Shown here piece after piece: positions 18,290 to 27,542 of a stretch of DNA of 64,000 nucleotides. The notes beneath the pieces are model-generated. The model saw only the letters and a program-made list of their open reading frames with translations. It had not been told where the DNA came from and searched no databases. Within the stretch, counting starts at the first letter, position 1, and each line of letters begins with the position of its first letter. Origin of the DNA: an uncultured Eubacterium sp. Lineage in GTDB: Bacteria; Bacillota; Clostridia; Lachnospirales; Lachnospiraceae. A program made the position numbers and the translations under genes. The DNA lies in NCBI GenBank assembly GCA_910584795.1, contig CAJUBZ010000009.1, positions 1-64,000 on the forward strand. The letters are read 5' to 3'.

Positions 18290-19591
18290 ATGGGACCCAG
18301 TGACATAGCCCTGCTATGCGTATTAATTATTTTATTATTATTCTCGGCATTCTTTTCATCTGCCGAAACAGCTCTGACTACTACAAACAAGGTTCGCTTA
18401 AGAATGCTTGTTGAGGAAGGAAACAAGCGGGCTGTTATTCTAGACAAGATATTAGAAAATTCCAGAAAGATGCTCAGCACTGTATTGATTGGAAACAACA
18501 TTGTAAATATTGCAGCATCTTCTATCACTACTATTTTTACACAGAGTGTATTTAAGATTTCCTGGATTGTTAGTATCGGTGTAGGTATTCTCACTCTTGT
18601 AATTATTATTTTCGGTGAAATCATTCCAAAAACAATTGCATCTATACATGCAGAATCAATTGCTTTAGTATACGCAAAACCAATTAGATTCTTTATGGTG
18701 ATCCTTACACCTGTTATCTTTTTATTGAATGCATTTTCCAGTTTTATTTTAAAGATATTCAGAGTAAATATTAATCTGAATTCTGCCTCTATCACAGAAG
18801 ATGAACTGAGAACAATTGTTGGTGTCAGTCAGGAAGAAGGTATTATTGAAGAAGACGAAATGGACATGATTAACAATGTTTTCGATTTTGGAGATACCTG
18901 TGCTAAAGATATCATGATACCAAAGGTTGACATGACAATGATTTCTGAAGATATCAGTTACAACCAGTTATTAGAAATCATTCGGGAAGATAAATTTACC
19001 CGTATGCCTGTTTACAAAGAAGATACCGGCAATGTTATTGGAATCCTTAATATTAAGGATATGATGTTAAACGGTGTGAACCGTAATAATTTTGATATTC
19101 ACCAGTTGATGCGTGAACCATATTTCACTCATGAAAAGGAAGAATTAAACGACCTTCTTCTTGAGATGAGAAACAAAGAGCCTGGTATGTGTATCGTTCT
19201 TGATGAATATGGGCAGGCGGAAGGACTTATCACTTTAGAAGATATTGTGGAAGAAATTATCGGTGATATCCATGATGAGTTTGACGAAGCTGAAGAACAG
19301 GTTATCCGTCAGGTGGGCAAAAATGAATATATTGTAGAAGGTTCTATTAATCTGGACGATTTTAACGATCAGTTAGAAACTGAAATAGATTCCGAGGATT
19401 ACGAATCACTGGGTGGTCTGATTATCGAACATCTTGACAGACTTCCTAACAAGGGAGATTCCGTTACCATTGACAACTGCAAACTTACAGTTATCAAAAT
19501 GGACGATAAACGAATCGAACTGGTAAAAGTTATCGTAACCTCAAAAGAAAATGATAATCTGGAAAGCGATAGCAAATCCGTTGAAGAATAA
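18290..19591 (+). CDS. Hemolysin/CorC family protein (CNNM-CBS-CorC_HlyC)
   Basis: 433 residues starting MGPSDIALLC after AAAGGAG; upstream in-frame codons have no ribosome-binding site. Order: DUF21/CNNM membrane domain with three or four helices (FSAFFSSAETALTTTNKVRL, then IVIIIFGEIIPKTIASIHAES), two CBS domains (DIMIPKVDMTMISEDISY; LNDLLLEMRNKEPGMCIVLD), and a C-terminal CorC_HlyC domain (ESLGGLIIEHLDRLPNKGD). Relatives take part in Mg2+ or Co2+ transport or efflux; the historic name hemolysin is misleading. It is monocistronic, with its own promoter and terminator, and is the only plus-strand gene in this part. Confidence 0.93.
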   Translation: MGPSDIALLCVLIILLLFSAFFSSAETALTTTNKVRLRMLVEEGNKRAVILDKILENSRKMLSTVLIGNNIVNIAASSITTIFTQSVFKISWIVSIGVGILTLVIIIFGEIIPKTIASIHAESIALVYAKPIRFFMVILTPVIFLLNAFSSFILKIFRVNINLNSASITEDELRTIVGVSQEEGIIEEDEMDMINNVFDFGDTCAKDIMIPKVDMTMISEDISYNQLLEIIREDKFTRMPVYKEDTGNVIGILNIKDMMLNGVNRNNFDIHQLMREPYFTHEKEELNDLLLEMRNKEPGMCIVLDEYGQAEGLITLEDIVEEIIGDIHDEFDEAEEQVIRQVGKNEYIVEGSINLDDFNDQLETEIDSEDYESLGGLIIEHLDRLPNKGDSVTIDNCKLTVIKMDDKRIELVKVIVTSKENDNLESDSKSVEE

Positions 19592-19602
19592 GCTACGAAA
19601 TT

Positions 19603-19632
19603 AGAGGGTGTCATCTAAAAATGACACCCTCT
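19603..19632 (+). terminator. Intrinsic terminator between convergent genes
   Basis: A perfect 12-bp GC-rich stem (19603-19614 with 19621-19632) with a 6-base loop is followed by a T-rich tail on the plus strand. It lies 12 bases after the CorC-type stop and just past the stop of the convergent LRR gene. Confidence 0.9.
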
Positions 19633-19636
19633 TTTA

Positions 19637-21652
19637 TTATTTCACAACAACTTTACACTTTGCTTTTCTTTTTCCATCTTTTGTTTTCACAATAACATAA
19701 CACTTTCCTTTCTTTCGAGCTTTTATTTTACCTTTAGTAACTTTTGCAATCTTCTTATTCGTACTGCTCCAAACAATCTTTTTATTCGTTGCATTCTTTG
19801 GTGTTATCATACATCTTAATTTATAAGTTTTACCTTTCTTAATAGACACCTTACTCTTATTTAATTTCAGTTTTTTTACCGGTACAGTTACTGTAACCTT
19901 GCATGTTGCCTTTTTCTTTCCCTCATTAGTAATAACGCTGATAATACAAGTTCCTTTACCTTTTGCCTTAACAACTCCGGTCTGTGATACTGTTGCAACC
20001 TTTGGATTGGATGTAGACCAGACAACGGATTTGTCATCTGCCTTTGCTGGAGATATCGCCATTTTTAACTGCCTGCTTTTTCCTTTTGTAATTGTAAACT
20101 GACTTTTATCTATAGAAATCCTCTGCACTCCTATCCATGGTTCACCATATGCTATGATTGGATGAACGCTATAATGCTTCCAACTTAATTCATATTTTCG
20201 CGGATAAAGAATCTTCAGCTTCACATTACATTTTTTACAGAACGCATTTAAATTTTCCGGTTTTTTTCCTATAAATTCTGCTATTTCAAAATTTTCACAC
20301 TGAACAAATGAAGAATCTGAAACACTAACAACACTCTTTGGAATTGTCACTTTTTTCAAATTCATGCAACTATAAAATGTATTCTCCTCAATCTTTTGCA
20401 CTCCATCTGGAATCACAAACTCAGTATCCTTTTGTCCTTCTGGATAAAATAGAATAGCCGATTTATTTTTATTGTATAGCACACCTTTTTCGCTACTATA
20501 TTTGCTATTTTCACTGTCTACAATAATTTTTTCTAAACTAGAGCATCCTCTAAAACATGTCACACCATTCCCTGGCTGAGGTCCTTCAACTTTTTCAAAA
20601 TCGGATATATAACTTATATTATCCACGCTTTTCGGGAGCTTTATTTCCTTTAAGGCGCTACATCCTGAAAAAGCATAACTTCCGATAGATTTGACACTAT
20701 TAGGAATATTTATAGATTCTAATGAACAACAACCGGAAAACGCTCTTAAAGGTATTATTGTAACACCATCCGGAATATGTATTTCTTTTAAATTTGCGCA
20801 TCCTGAAAAACTGTAACTTCCTATTACTTTCACACTGTCTGGAATTACTATTCTTTCCAATTCCACATGATTTCTAAACACATCGCTATCAATATATTCC
20901 ACCACATCCAAAACTATAAATTCAACACTGCCTTTCCCAAATGGGTAAAACAGTAACCCTTTTTTATCTTTCGTATATAAAACTCCATCTTTGCTACTAT
21001 ATTTACTATTTTTTTCATCTACATGAACATTCTCCAGTTTTGCACACCCCAAAAATGCAGAATATCCGAAATTATTCCTATTATCAATATCTTGAACACT
21101 TTCTGGAATCATTATATTTTTCAAACTATTACAATATTGAAAAACCCCCTCCTCAATAGATTTAACTCCATCTGGAATTTTCACATTCACTAAATTTGTT
21201 CCAAAAAACGCATATTCACCAATAAAGTCCATATGTTCTGGAAATGTCACATCACTTAATTTTGTGCAATTATCAAATACCATGCCTTCGATTGATTTTA
21301 CGGTATCTGAAAGCACAACTTTTTCTAAATTTGAACATTCAGCGAATGCACTATATCCTATTTTTTCTATTCCTTCTGAAATTGTAACGCTCATCAATTC
21401 ATGATGATTTTGAAATACTTGGTATCCTATTTCCTTAACCTGTTTTCCATTTATCACTGATGGTATGGTTAAATCTGATTTTTCTCCTGTATAACCACTT
21501 ATTACTATATCGCCGTCAACAATTTCATACAGCCACTCTCCCTCTGCCAATGTTTCAGATGCATCAACAGAAATATTCATAAATATTGAAAATACCATTG
21601 ATAAAATTAAAACAAATGTAATACCTCTTTTTAATTTTTCTTTCATTTTCAT
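19637..21652 (-). CDS. Exported BspA-type leucine-rich repeat protein with two Big_2 domains
   Basis: 671 residues. A signal peptide (MKMKEKLKRGITFVLILSMV onward, cleavage near DASETLA) precedes about 18 LRR_5/BspA-type repeats (roughly 55-490), with lines such as LTSVTISEGIEKIGYSAFAE-like units (the first repeat reads MSVTISEGIEKIGYSAFAEC). Two lysine-rich bacterial Ig-like Big_2 domains follow (from IDKSQFTITKGKSRQLKMAI and LNKSKVSIKKGKTYKLRC). There is no LPXTG motif or C-terminal helix, so it is probably secreted or held by the basic C-terminal domains. Such proteins mediate adhesion in gut and oral bacteria. It is last in a three-gene exported operon, 17 bases after the previous gene. 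Confidence 0.88.
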   Translation of the reverse strand: MKMKEKLKRGITFVLILSMVFSIFMNISVDASETLAEGEWLYEIVDGDIVISGYTGEKSDLTIPSVINGKQVKEIGYQVFQNHHELMSVTISEGIEKIGYSAFAECSNLEKVVLSDTVKSIEGMVFDNCTKLSDVTFPEHMDFIGEYAFFGTNLVNVKIPDGVKSIEEGVFQYCNSLKNIMIPESVQDIDNRNNFGYSAFLGCAKLENVHVDEKNSKYSSKDGVLYTKDKKGLLFYPFGKGSVEFIVLDVVEYIDSDVFRNHVELERIVIPDSVKVIGSYSFSGCANLKEIHIPDGVTIIPLRAFSGCCSLESINIPNSVKSIGSYAFSGCSALKEIKLPKSVDNISYISDFEKVEGPQPGNGVTCFRGCSSLEKIIVDSENSKYSSEKGVLYNKNKSAILFYPEGQKDTEFVIPDGVQKIEENTFYSCMNLKKVTIPKSVVSVSDSSFVQCENFEIAEFIGKKPENLNAFCKKCNVKLKILYPRKYELSWKHYSVHPIIAYGEPWIGVQRISIDKSQFTITKGKSRQLKMAISPAKADDKSVVWSTSNPKVATVSQTGVVKAKGKGTCIISVITNEGKKKATCKVTVTVPVKKLKLNKSKVSIKKGKTYKLRCMITPKNATNKKIVWSSTNKKIAKVTKGKIKARKKGKCYVIVKTKDGKRKAKCKVVVK

Positions 21653-21669
21653 AATCTTCTCCTCTCCAA

Positions 21670-22491
21670 CTATGCCAACTCTACAACCTTGAACTTAAAT
21701 AATTTTAAATATTTGTTATCCCACTTTTCTTCCTTTAAATCTGCATATAATGTCATTCGTACCTCTGTATTACATATTTCAAAAAATGCACCTGGAGAAA
21801 TCAACTTTGTCTCACCATTTAATTTTTCATAATATTTTCCATCATTGTAATAAATAATAGTCTTCTCATTTAAAATTTCAATTTCATCCTTTTTATATTG
21901 AAAATTTTTATAAGTTTCCTTTAACTTTTTATTATAATTCGTCATAACCTTCTCAAGCGAATAATTCTTTTTAGAATCAGACATCTGTTGTTTCATTTTG
22001 TCAGACAAGTTTACATTAACACATATACATTTTTGTCCCTTACTAAATATATAAGTCATATATTCATAATCAGGTGGAACCATAATTGAATTCAATTGAT
22101 ATCCACTTTCTTTAGATTCTACAACTAATATCTTTTTCTTTTTTCGTGCATACTCTAAAAAATGTTTCCTTGCATCATTACTATCCGCACTTTTTATCCA
22201 ATTAATTAACTTTTCTACATTATCTGTCCAAAAAGAACTATCATATATGCTATTTGAACTTATCTTTTTGAAGGTTTCCATTTCATTATCTACACTTTCG
22301 TGAGAAACTTTACTAACTGTATTCTGTTTATCAATTTTCGTTCTTTCGCCTAACTGGTGTACTATCTTTTTTGTTCCCTTTCCATTTGAAGTGATACTTT
22401 TATTATCCATTGACTCATGAGAGTTCCTAGACCCCAAATATATGCCTGTAACAAAAATCACTAAAAAAAAAATCAATACAACTTTTCTCAT
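21670..22491 (-). CDS. Membrane-anchored or exported hypothetical protein
   Basis: 273 residues. A single N-terminal hydrophobic segment (RKVVLIFFLVIFVTGIYLG) acts as signal or anchor; the rest is hydrophilic, lysine-rich and probably extracytoplasmic. A low-complexity linker (about 23-75) contains two copies of SHES-DN. The C-terminal 180 residues look globular, with EKLINWIKSADSNDARKHFL and LISPGAFFEICNTEV. I do not recognise a family. It lies between a metzincin-like protease gene (20 bases) and the LRR gene (17 bases), so it is certainly co-transcribed; it could be a partner, inhibitor or anchor of the protease. Confidence 0.7.
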   Translation of the reverse strand: MRKVVLIFFLVIFVTGIYLGSRNSHESMDNKSITSNGKGTKKIVHQLGERTKIDKQNTVSKVSHESVDNEMETFKKISSNSIYDSSFWTDNVEKLINWIKSADSNDARKHFLEYARKKKKILVVESKESGYQLNSIMVPPDYEYMTYIFSKGQKCICVNVNLSDKMKQQMSDSKKNYSLEKVMTNYNKKLKETYKNFQYKKDEIEILNEKTIIYYNDGKYYEKLNGETKLISPGAFFEICNTEVRMTLYADLKEEKWDNKYLKLFKFKVVELA

Positions 22492-22510
22492 ATTCTTATC
22501 AAACCTCTCG

Positions 22511-24808
22511 TTATTTTATTTTATTATATTGTTTTAAATGATATGGAATTCCTAACGGTTTATCACTTGTACAATACTTACAAAACAATGTATTTATATC
22601 CTGATTTGTCACACCCTTACGAAAATAAATTCCCATAATACAAGTCCCTGCATTTCTTTCTGGGTGATGTGTTTGGCATCCTAGGTTTCCACAATCTCTA
22701 TCTGCTGGAATAGTTGAATTTTTACAATATTCATCAGGTGCACCAAAACAATGTCCTAGTTCATGTAACAAACTACGTTTTTCTTCCTCGTAACGTGTAG
22801 CCACCTCTCTTTTCCACGTAAGTATAATACTATTCCTCCAATACCAATTTTGGTTAAACTCATTGTTATCTTTATTATTATATGTATGACCTGACCATAG
22901 CACTTCACATCTCTGTATTGGAGTTAATGTACTCGGTTTATTTCTACAAAAATGATAGTGTGCCCCATACATATGAGTGCAAGTAGAGGTTATAGGTTCT
23001 CCAGTTCCCATTGCACCTGTAGGTATATTATTATGTCCTTCCCCTCCTGGGCACTTCTCCTCTATTGTGTCCAAATTAACCGTCAGTCCTCGTTTTTCCT
23101 TGCACTCATCTGCCAAAGATGTATATAACTGTGGCATCCCTGATGTGATTTTCAGCCCAAATAACTGTCCAAACACCGAACTTACCCATTCCTGGTGTCC
23201 AGCTATCATTTGAGCCGGTGGAATATTTCCATATTGGGGCTGACTATATCTGACATTATAACCATGATCATAACTATGATTAACCTGCGCTACATAAGGC
23301 CAATATACAATGCTCAACTGCATATAATTCAAATTACTAAGTGACGAACCATAAAAATATGCTCTCGTCCCCTTTTCCTTCGCTTTTAGAATTAGTCCAT
23401 AATTTTTTATCTCTCCATAAGCCAGTGCCTGAGCCCATTCTGTCAAATCTACTTTATGCGCTGCCCCCTTTGTTCCCTTTGTCTGAAACTGTGCCCATAC
23501 TTTACTACCCATCTGCGGACAGTTATTCCATGTTATCGTATCCGGATTCCATGTCCCTTCAGGTGTTCTTATTTCTATTGTCCCTGTATTATTAGGCAAA
23601 TCACTATACTCCACTATTTTAAGTCCTGCCGATTTAACATATGAACCATCAAATTCTCCTATTTCACCTGATAATGGATTAATCATTGTATCAACATAAC
23701 ATCTGAACTCAGTATTATTCAATGGTACCCTGTTTATTCCACAGTATTGCACTTCAAACGATGCCCCATTTTTCAAATTCATACTGCTGTTCCCACTAAA
23801 ACTAGAAACAGTAGCACTTTCAAGATGAGAATCCATCCATACAACAGTCGGATCAATGGTTACAGGATATTCCGTTTCAGAAGATTTTAAATAATCCTCA
23901 TCCACAACTACCTTCAATAAATATGTCTCATTTTCCTGCTCTTCGAGTTCATAAGTAACCACGTCATACCGGTATTTCTCATTTTTATCTTTTATATTCG
24001 GGCTGTCAATATATGCAACTACAACATTTGTATCCTTGTCCTTAATCTGAATGCTCTTATCCGGACCTACCGTTTCTAATTTCATCCCTGAAAGAGTAAA
24101 AGCAAACTCAAAAACATTTCTTACCGGAGCCTTCTTTAATATAATTTCTTCTTTTACATAAGACGGATAAGATGTATATTTATATTGGATATTTTCTTCT
24201 TTATCCTTGTAGATAATTTGATTTTCTTTGATTTCCTCTTTTTGTATCTCCTGTAATATTTCTTCTCTTTCTTGATTCAACTTTGTATTCTGTATAACAT
24301 TTTTTTCATTCTTAATCACAAGTGAAAACTGTATCGTATATTTATCTTTTTTCATAAATATACCTGTATCCTCATTCAACTTTTCCGGAAAATAGTGTTT
24401 TGCATCACCTTCAATGTTGACATATTGATAATCTTCCACTTCATTATCAAATAAGATATCTGTTGATTTTGTTAATTTTCTTAAAACACCTCTGTCTTTT
24501 TCACCCATCTTTTTCAAAGCCGGATTATAATCTATGTATTCTCCGTCTTTCTCATACCTTATGTCTGAACTGTTTATTTCAAGTTTTCTGCTTCCGTCAC
24601 TTAAAAGATATGTAGTAGAATCTGCTGTTCTGAATTCTTTCAGTTCTCTTATTACTTCCGTTTCCTGTTTCATAACACTTTTTTCTTCTGTTCTTGTTGA
24701 CAAGCCAGCCTCATTTACCTGATTCGTATATGTATCTATGAATGTGCCGAAACTTAAAATCATCACAAGCAATAAGACAACGCATCTTTTCAACAAATGT
24801 ATCTTCAT
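22511..24808 (-). CDS. Exported DNRLRE-type protein with metzincin-like metalloprotease domain
   Basis: 765 residues. A signal peptide (LLKRCVVLLLVMILSFGTF) is followed by the N-terminal region usual in DNRLRE/RHS-type wall proteins (TYLLSDGSRKLEINSSDIRY; EYPVTIDPTVVW), then a carbohydrate-binding-like DNRLRE domain (about 320-510). The C-terminal third has the zinc site HELGHCFGAPDEY (His682, His686, Asp692), matching HEXXHxxGxxD, with a Met-turn CIMGIY (Met725) and ten or more cysteines that could form disulphides. In relatives the DNRLRE part precedes RHS repeats; here a protease domain takes that place. AAGGAGG precedes the ATG. It is the first gene of the three-gene exported operon. Confidence 0.85.
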   Translation of the reverse strand: MKIHLLKRCVVLLLVMILSFGTFIDTYTNQVNEAGLSTRTEEKSVMKQETEVIRELKEFRTADSTTYLLSDGSRKLEINSSDIRYEKDGEYIDYNPALKKMGEKDRGVLRKLTKSTDILFDNEVEDYQYVNIEGDAKHYFPEKLNEDTGIFMKKDKYTIQFSLVIKNEKNVIQNTKLNQEREEILQEIQKEEIKENQIIYKDKEENIQYKYTSYPSYVKEEIILKKAPVRNVFEFAFTLSGMKLETVGPDKSIQIKDKDTNVVVAYIDSPNIKDKNEKYRYDVVTYELEEQENETYLLKVVVDEDYLKSSETEYPVTIDPTVVWMDSHLESATVSSFSGNSSMNLKNGASFEVQYCGINRVPLNNTEFRCYVDTMINPLSGEIGEFDGSYVKSAGLKIVEYSDLPNNTGTIEIRTPEGTWNPDTITWNNCPQMGSKVWAQFQTKGTKGAAHKVDLTEWAQALAYGEIKNYGLILKAKEKGTRAYFYGSSLSNLNYMQLSIVYWPYVAQVNHSYDHGYNVRYSQPQYGNIPPAQMIAGHQEWVSSVFGQLFGLKITSGMPQLYTSLADECKEKRGLTVNLDTIEEKCPGGEGHNNIPTGAMGTGEPITSTCTHMYGAHYHFCRNKPSTLTPIQRCEVLWSGHTYNNKDNNEFNQNWYWRNSIILTWKREVATRYEEEKRSLLHELGHCFGAPDEYCKNSTIPADRDCGNLGCQTHHPERNAGTCIMGIYFRKGVTNQDINTLFCKYCTSDKPLGIPYHLKQYNKIK

Positions 24809-24825
24809 AATCCTTCCTCCTTCAT

Positions 24826-24912
24826 AAAAAACAAAGTCCCTGACAAGAACGCAATGCTATAAATGTAAGCAACTCTTTCTTACACTTAAGTTATCTTTCG
24901 TTCTGTCAGGGA
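24826..24912 (-). promoter_or_regulatory. Structured leader ending in a terminator-like hairpin
   Basis: On the minus strand a 14-bp stem (24899-24912 with 24837-24851, one bulged base) encloses a second small hairpin with a TGTAAG/CTTACA stem, and is followed at once by CTTTGTTTTTT. The T-run ends about 18 bases before the protease start codon. This is the layout of a transcription attenuator. No known riboswitch consensus is recognised in the roughly 170 bases upstream of the stem. Confidence 0.65.
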
Positions 24913-25082
24913 AACTCCACTATATATTTTTCATCTCGTTTTAATACAAACGCCTAAAGTCCCCCCTTATTAAACAAAACTTTTAAATCCCAGCAGTATT
25001 TGTCTATAAATAAATTTTATCTGCTTTTAGACTCGCTCCTCCTTTTTATAAAATTTTATCCGATCCATTGATATACTATTAT

Positions 25083-25109
25083 ATTATACTATCTATAACT
25101 TCATGTCAA
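25083..25109 (-). promoter_or_regulatory. Possible promoter of the exported-protease operon
   Basis: Minus-strand TTGACA (25104-25109) and TATAAT (25083-25088) are 15 bases apart, shorter than ideal; another TATAAT-like sequence lies 5 bases further on. It would give a leader of about 260 bases. The stretch 24913-25082 has no convincing gene: an AGGAGG-like run near 25050 is not followed by a start codon. Confidence 0.4.
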
Positions 25110-25120
25110 TCAACATATAA

Positions 25121-25162
25121 AAGAGAAGTCAACTGCGATTCTATAATCAGCTGACTTCTCTT
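25121..25162 (-). terminator. Intrinsic terminator of pyrBI
   Basis: A 15-bp stem (25121-25135 with 25148-25162, one G-U pair) lies about 70 bases after pyrI, with a short T-run on the minus strand and a longer one on the plus strand. Confidence 0.8.
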
Positions 25163-25232
25163 TTTTTACATTTAATATTATATTGTTTGTATTTGCAAAT
25201 TCTACAAACACACCTATATTCACATCGAATTT

Positions 25233-25673
25233 TTATAATTTCTCCCACAACTTACCTTGCTGCTCTTCGCAGTACTGGCAGCTATACAATCCGTTCTTTC
25301 TGTCAGTAAGAACAAAAACATGTGCCAGTTCCTGTTCAATTGATGTAATGCACCTAGGGTTCTTGCAATGAAGAACGTTAGTGATTTTCTCCGGAAGTTT
25401 CAACTCTCTCTTTTCTACTAATACTCCATCTTTTATAATATCCACTGTAATATTATGGTCTATAAAACCTAAAATATCAAAATCAACAATGTCTAACGGT
25501 CCTTCTACCTTAATGATATCCTTTCGTCCCATCTTTCCGCTTCTAGCGTTTTTTATAATCGCTACCTGACAGTCCAAATCATCCAGATTCAGATAATGAT
25601 ATACTGCCATAGAGCGACCTGCCTGAATATGGTCCAGGACAAATCCATTATGTATTGAATCAATATTTAGCAT
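25233..25673 (-). CDS. pyrI: Aspartate carbamoyltransferase regulatory subunit
   Basis: 146 residues. It is the allosteric, nucleotide-binding subunit that binds PyrB trimers. The N-terminal ferredoxin-like domain contains IHNGFVLDHIQAGRSM and DIIKVEG; the C-terminal zinc domain has four Cys ligands (HCKNPRCITS, then YSCQYCEEQ). The ATG overlaps the pyrB stop (ATGCTAA), and the GGAGGTGG inside pyrB serves as its ribosome-binding site, so the two are translationally coupled. The presence of PyrI implies feedback control of pyrimidine synthesis by nucleotides. Confidence 0.97.
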   Translation of the reverse strand: MLNIDSIHNGFVLDHIQAGRSMAVYHYLNLDDLDCQVAIIKNARSGKMGRKDIIKVEGPLDIVDFDILGFIDHNITVDIIKDGVLVEKRELKLPEKITNVLHCKNPRCITSIEQELAHVFVLTDRKNGLYSCQYCEEQQGKLWEKL

Positions 25674-26584
25674 ACTTCCACCTCCAACAATGTTAAAATC
25701 AAAGCCATTCTCACATATACGCCATACTGTGCCTGTTTAAAATAAACTGCTCTAGGGTCTTTATCCACTTCTACAGATATTTCATTGACTCTCGGCAATG
25801 GGTGAAGTACCAGCATGTCATCTTTTGCCAGTCTCATTTTCTTTTTATCTAATATAAAACTGTCTTTCAAGCGGATATAATCCTCTTCATTGAAAAAACG
25901 TTCCTTTTGTACACGGGTCATATATAACAAATCTAGATTTCCAATAACTTCTTCTAATTTTGTCACTTCCTCATACTGAGCACCCGCCGCCTCAATATGC
26001 TCTATAATATATTTTGGTACTTTTAATTCCGCTGGTGAAATTAAGACAAATTTAACATTATCATATCTTAGCAAAGCATTAATTAAAGAATGTACTGTCC
26101 TGCCAAACTTTAAGTCTCCACATAGTCCGATGGTTACATTGTCCAATCTTCCCTTTAAAGACCGAATCGTCAATAAATCTGTCAACGTCTGTGTGGGATG
26201 CTGATGACCTCCGTCCCCGGCATTAATTACCGGAATTGCCGAATTATTCGCTGCAACCAATGCTGCACCTTCCTTAGGATGTCTCATAGCCGCAATGTCT
26301 GCATAACAAGATATAATCTGAATGGTATCAGCAACACTTTCTCCCTTAGCTGCAGAACTGGATGTCGCCTCAGAAAATCCTAATATATTTCCTCCCAGAT
26401 TCATCATCGCCGCTTCAAAACTCAGTCTTGTTCTTGTGCTTGGCTCATAAAATAATGTGGCTAATTTTTTTCCTTTACATGCTTCACTGTATTTCTCCGG
26501 ATTTTTTTCAATATCATTGGCAAGCGTTAACAGCTTGTTCAATTCTTCTACAGAAAAATCCAATGGACTTATCAAATGTCTCAT
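25667..26584 (-). CDS. pyrB: Aspartate carbamoyltransferase catalytic subunit
   Basis: 305 residues from MRHLISPLDFS; GGAGGG precedes this ATG, while the in-frame TTG four codons earlier lies inside that signal. It condenses carbamoyl phosphate and aspartate in pyrimidine synthesis. The carbamoyl-phosphate loop FYEPSTRTRLSFEAAM is at about residues 45-60, and HPTQTLTDLLTI and LHPLPRVNEIS are also typical. It is of class B type, working with PyrI encoded immediately downstream. No PyrR-type leader is visible in the 110-base gap to the divergent nucleoside phosphorylase. Confidence 0.97.
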   Translation of the reverse strand: MRHLISPLDFSVEELNKLLTLANDIEKNPEKYSEACKGKKLATLFYEPSTRTRLSFEAAMMNLGGNILGFSEATSSSAAKGESVADTIQIISCYADIAAMRHPKEGAALVAANNSAIPVINAGDGGHQHPTQTLTDLLTIRSLKGRLDNVTIGLCGDLKFGRTVHSLINALLRYDNVKFVLISPAELKVPKYIIEHIEAAGAQYEEVTKLEEVIGNLDLLYMTRVQKERFFNEEDYIRLKDSFILDKKKMRLAKDDMLVLHPLPRVNEISVEVDKDPRAVYFKQAQYGVYVRMALILTLLEVEVC

Positions 26585-26694
26585 TTCACCCTCCAAAAGT
26601 ATTTATTTTTCGCTAATAAAATGATACATTATAGACAACAAATATTCAAGGTTAGAACTGTATTTTTATGAAAAAGAATTGGAGGAATCCACGA

Positions 26695-27516
26695 ATGACC
26701 AGTGTATATAAAAATTTAACTTTATGTTTGGAACAAATCAGACAAAAAACAGACATTATACCAAAAACAGCCCTTGTATTAGGTTCAGGACTCAACAAAT
26801 TTACTGATATCATTGATATTGTCTGTACGATAGACTATCACGATTTGACCGGTTTTCCAGTCAGTACCAATCCAATGCATAATGGACGGTTTATTTTCGG
26901 TTATATTCATCAAAAACCAATCGTCGCTATGGACGGTCGTATTCATTACTATGAAGGATATACTATGCAACAGGTCGTAATGCCTATCCGCCTTATGAAA
27001 ATGCTTGGAGCAGAGACACTAATCCTCTCCAACGCTGTTGGTGGAATCAAAAAAGACCTGAATGTTGGAGATTTCATGATTATAAATGACCATATTACTT
27101 CTTTCGTTCCTTCTCCTCTCATTGGTAAGAATGTTCATGAATTAGGAACCAGATTTCCTGACATGAGCCATGTTTACAACAAAGAACTAAACGACATCAT
27201 AAAGCAATGTGCAAAAGAACTGAATATCGACATAAAAGAAGGAATTTATCTGCAGACAACCGGTCCGAATTACGAGACCCCTGCCGAAATTAGAGCCTAC
27301 CAAACTCTAGGGGCAGATGCCGTCGGGATGAGCACTGCCTGCGAAGCCATGGCCGCTGTCCATTGTGGTTTTAAAGTATGTGGTATCAGCTGTATTACCA
27401 ACAAAGCTTCCGGCATATCCGCCGAACCACTGTCCGATGAAGATGTTGCAATTGTTGCTTCTCAATCATCCGATAACTTCTGCAAACTCATCAAATCATT
27501 AATAAAGTCGATATAG
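26695..27516 (+). CDS. punA: Purine-nucleoside phosphorylase (trimeric type)
   Basis: 273 residues from MTSVYKNLTLCLEQ, chosen because GGAGGA lies just upstream. It cleaves inosine and guanosine with phosphate. Motifs of the trimeric PNP/MTAP group: TALVLGSGLNKF phosphate loop, GRIHYYEGYTMQQVVMPIR, LSNAVGGI, and the purine-site GPNYETPAEIRAYQTLGADA followed by GMSTACEAMAA. Length is normal. It is divergent from pyrB and ends in a large palindrome that may serve as terminator. The symbol is assigned by family; pupG is also used. Confidence 0.93.
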   Translation: MTSVYKNLTLCLEQIRQKTDIIPKTALVLGSGLNKFTDIIDIVCTIDYHDLTGFPVSTNPMHNGRFIFGYIHQKPIVAMDGRIHYYEGYTMQQVVMPIRLMKMLGAETLILSNAVGGIKKDLNVGDFMIINDHITSFVPSPLIGKNVHELGTRFPDMSHVYNKELNDIIKQCAKELNIDIKEGIYLQTTGPNYETPAEIRAYQTLGADAVGMSTACEAMAAVHCGFKVCGISCITNKASGISAEPLSDEDVAIVASQSSDNFCKLIKSLIKSI

Positions 27517-27542
27517 CCTTTTATATCATGTTGTATATATAG

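Noticed and set aside
18193..18795. Minus-strand reading frame of 200 codons
   Set aside because: Shadow of the CorC/HlyC-type gene on the plus strand, which has clear CBS and CNNM motifs and its own promoter.
19637..25109. Horizontal island around the exported-protease operon
   Set aside because: No integrase, tRNA junction, direct repeats or clear shift in base composition mark the edges.
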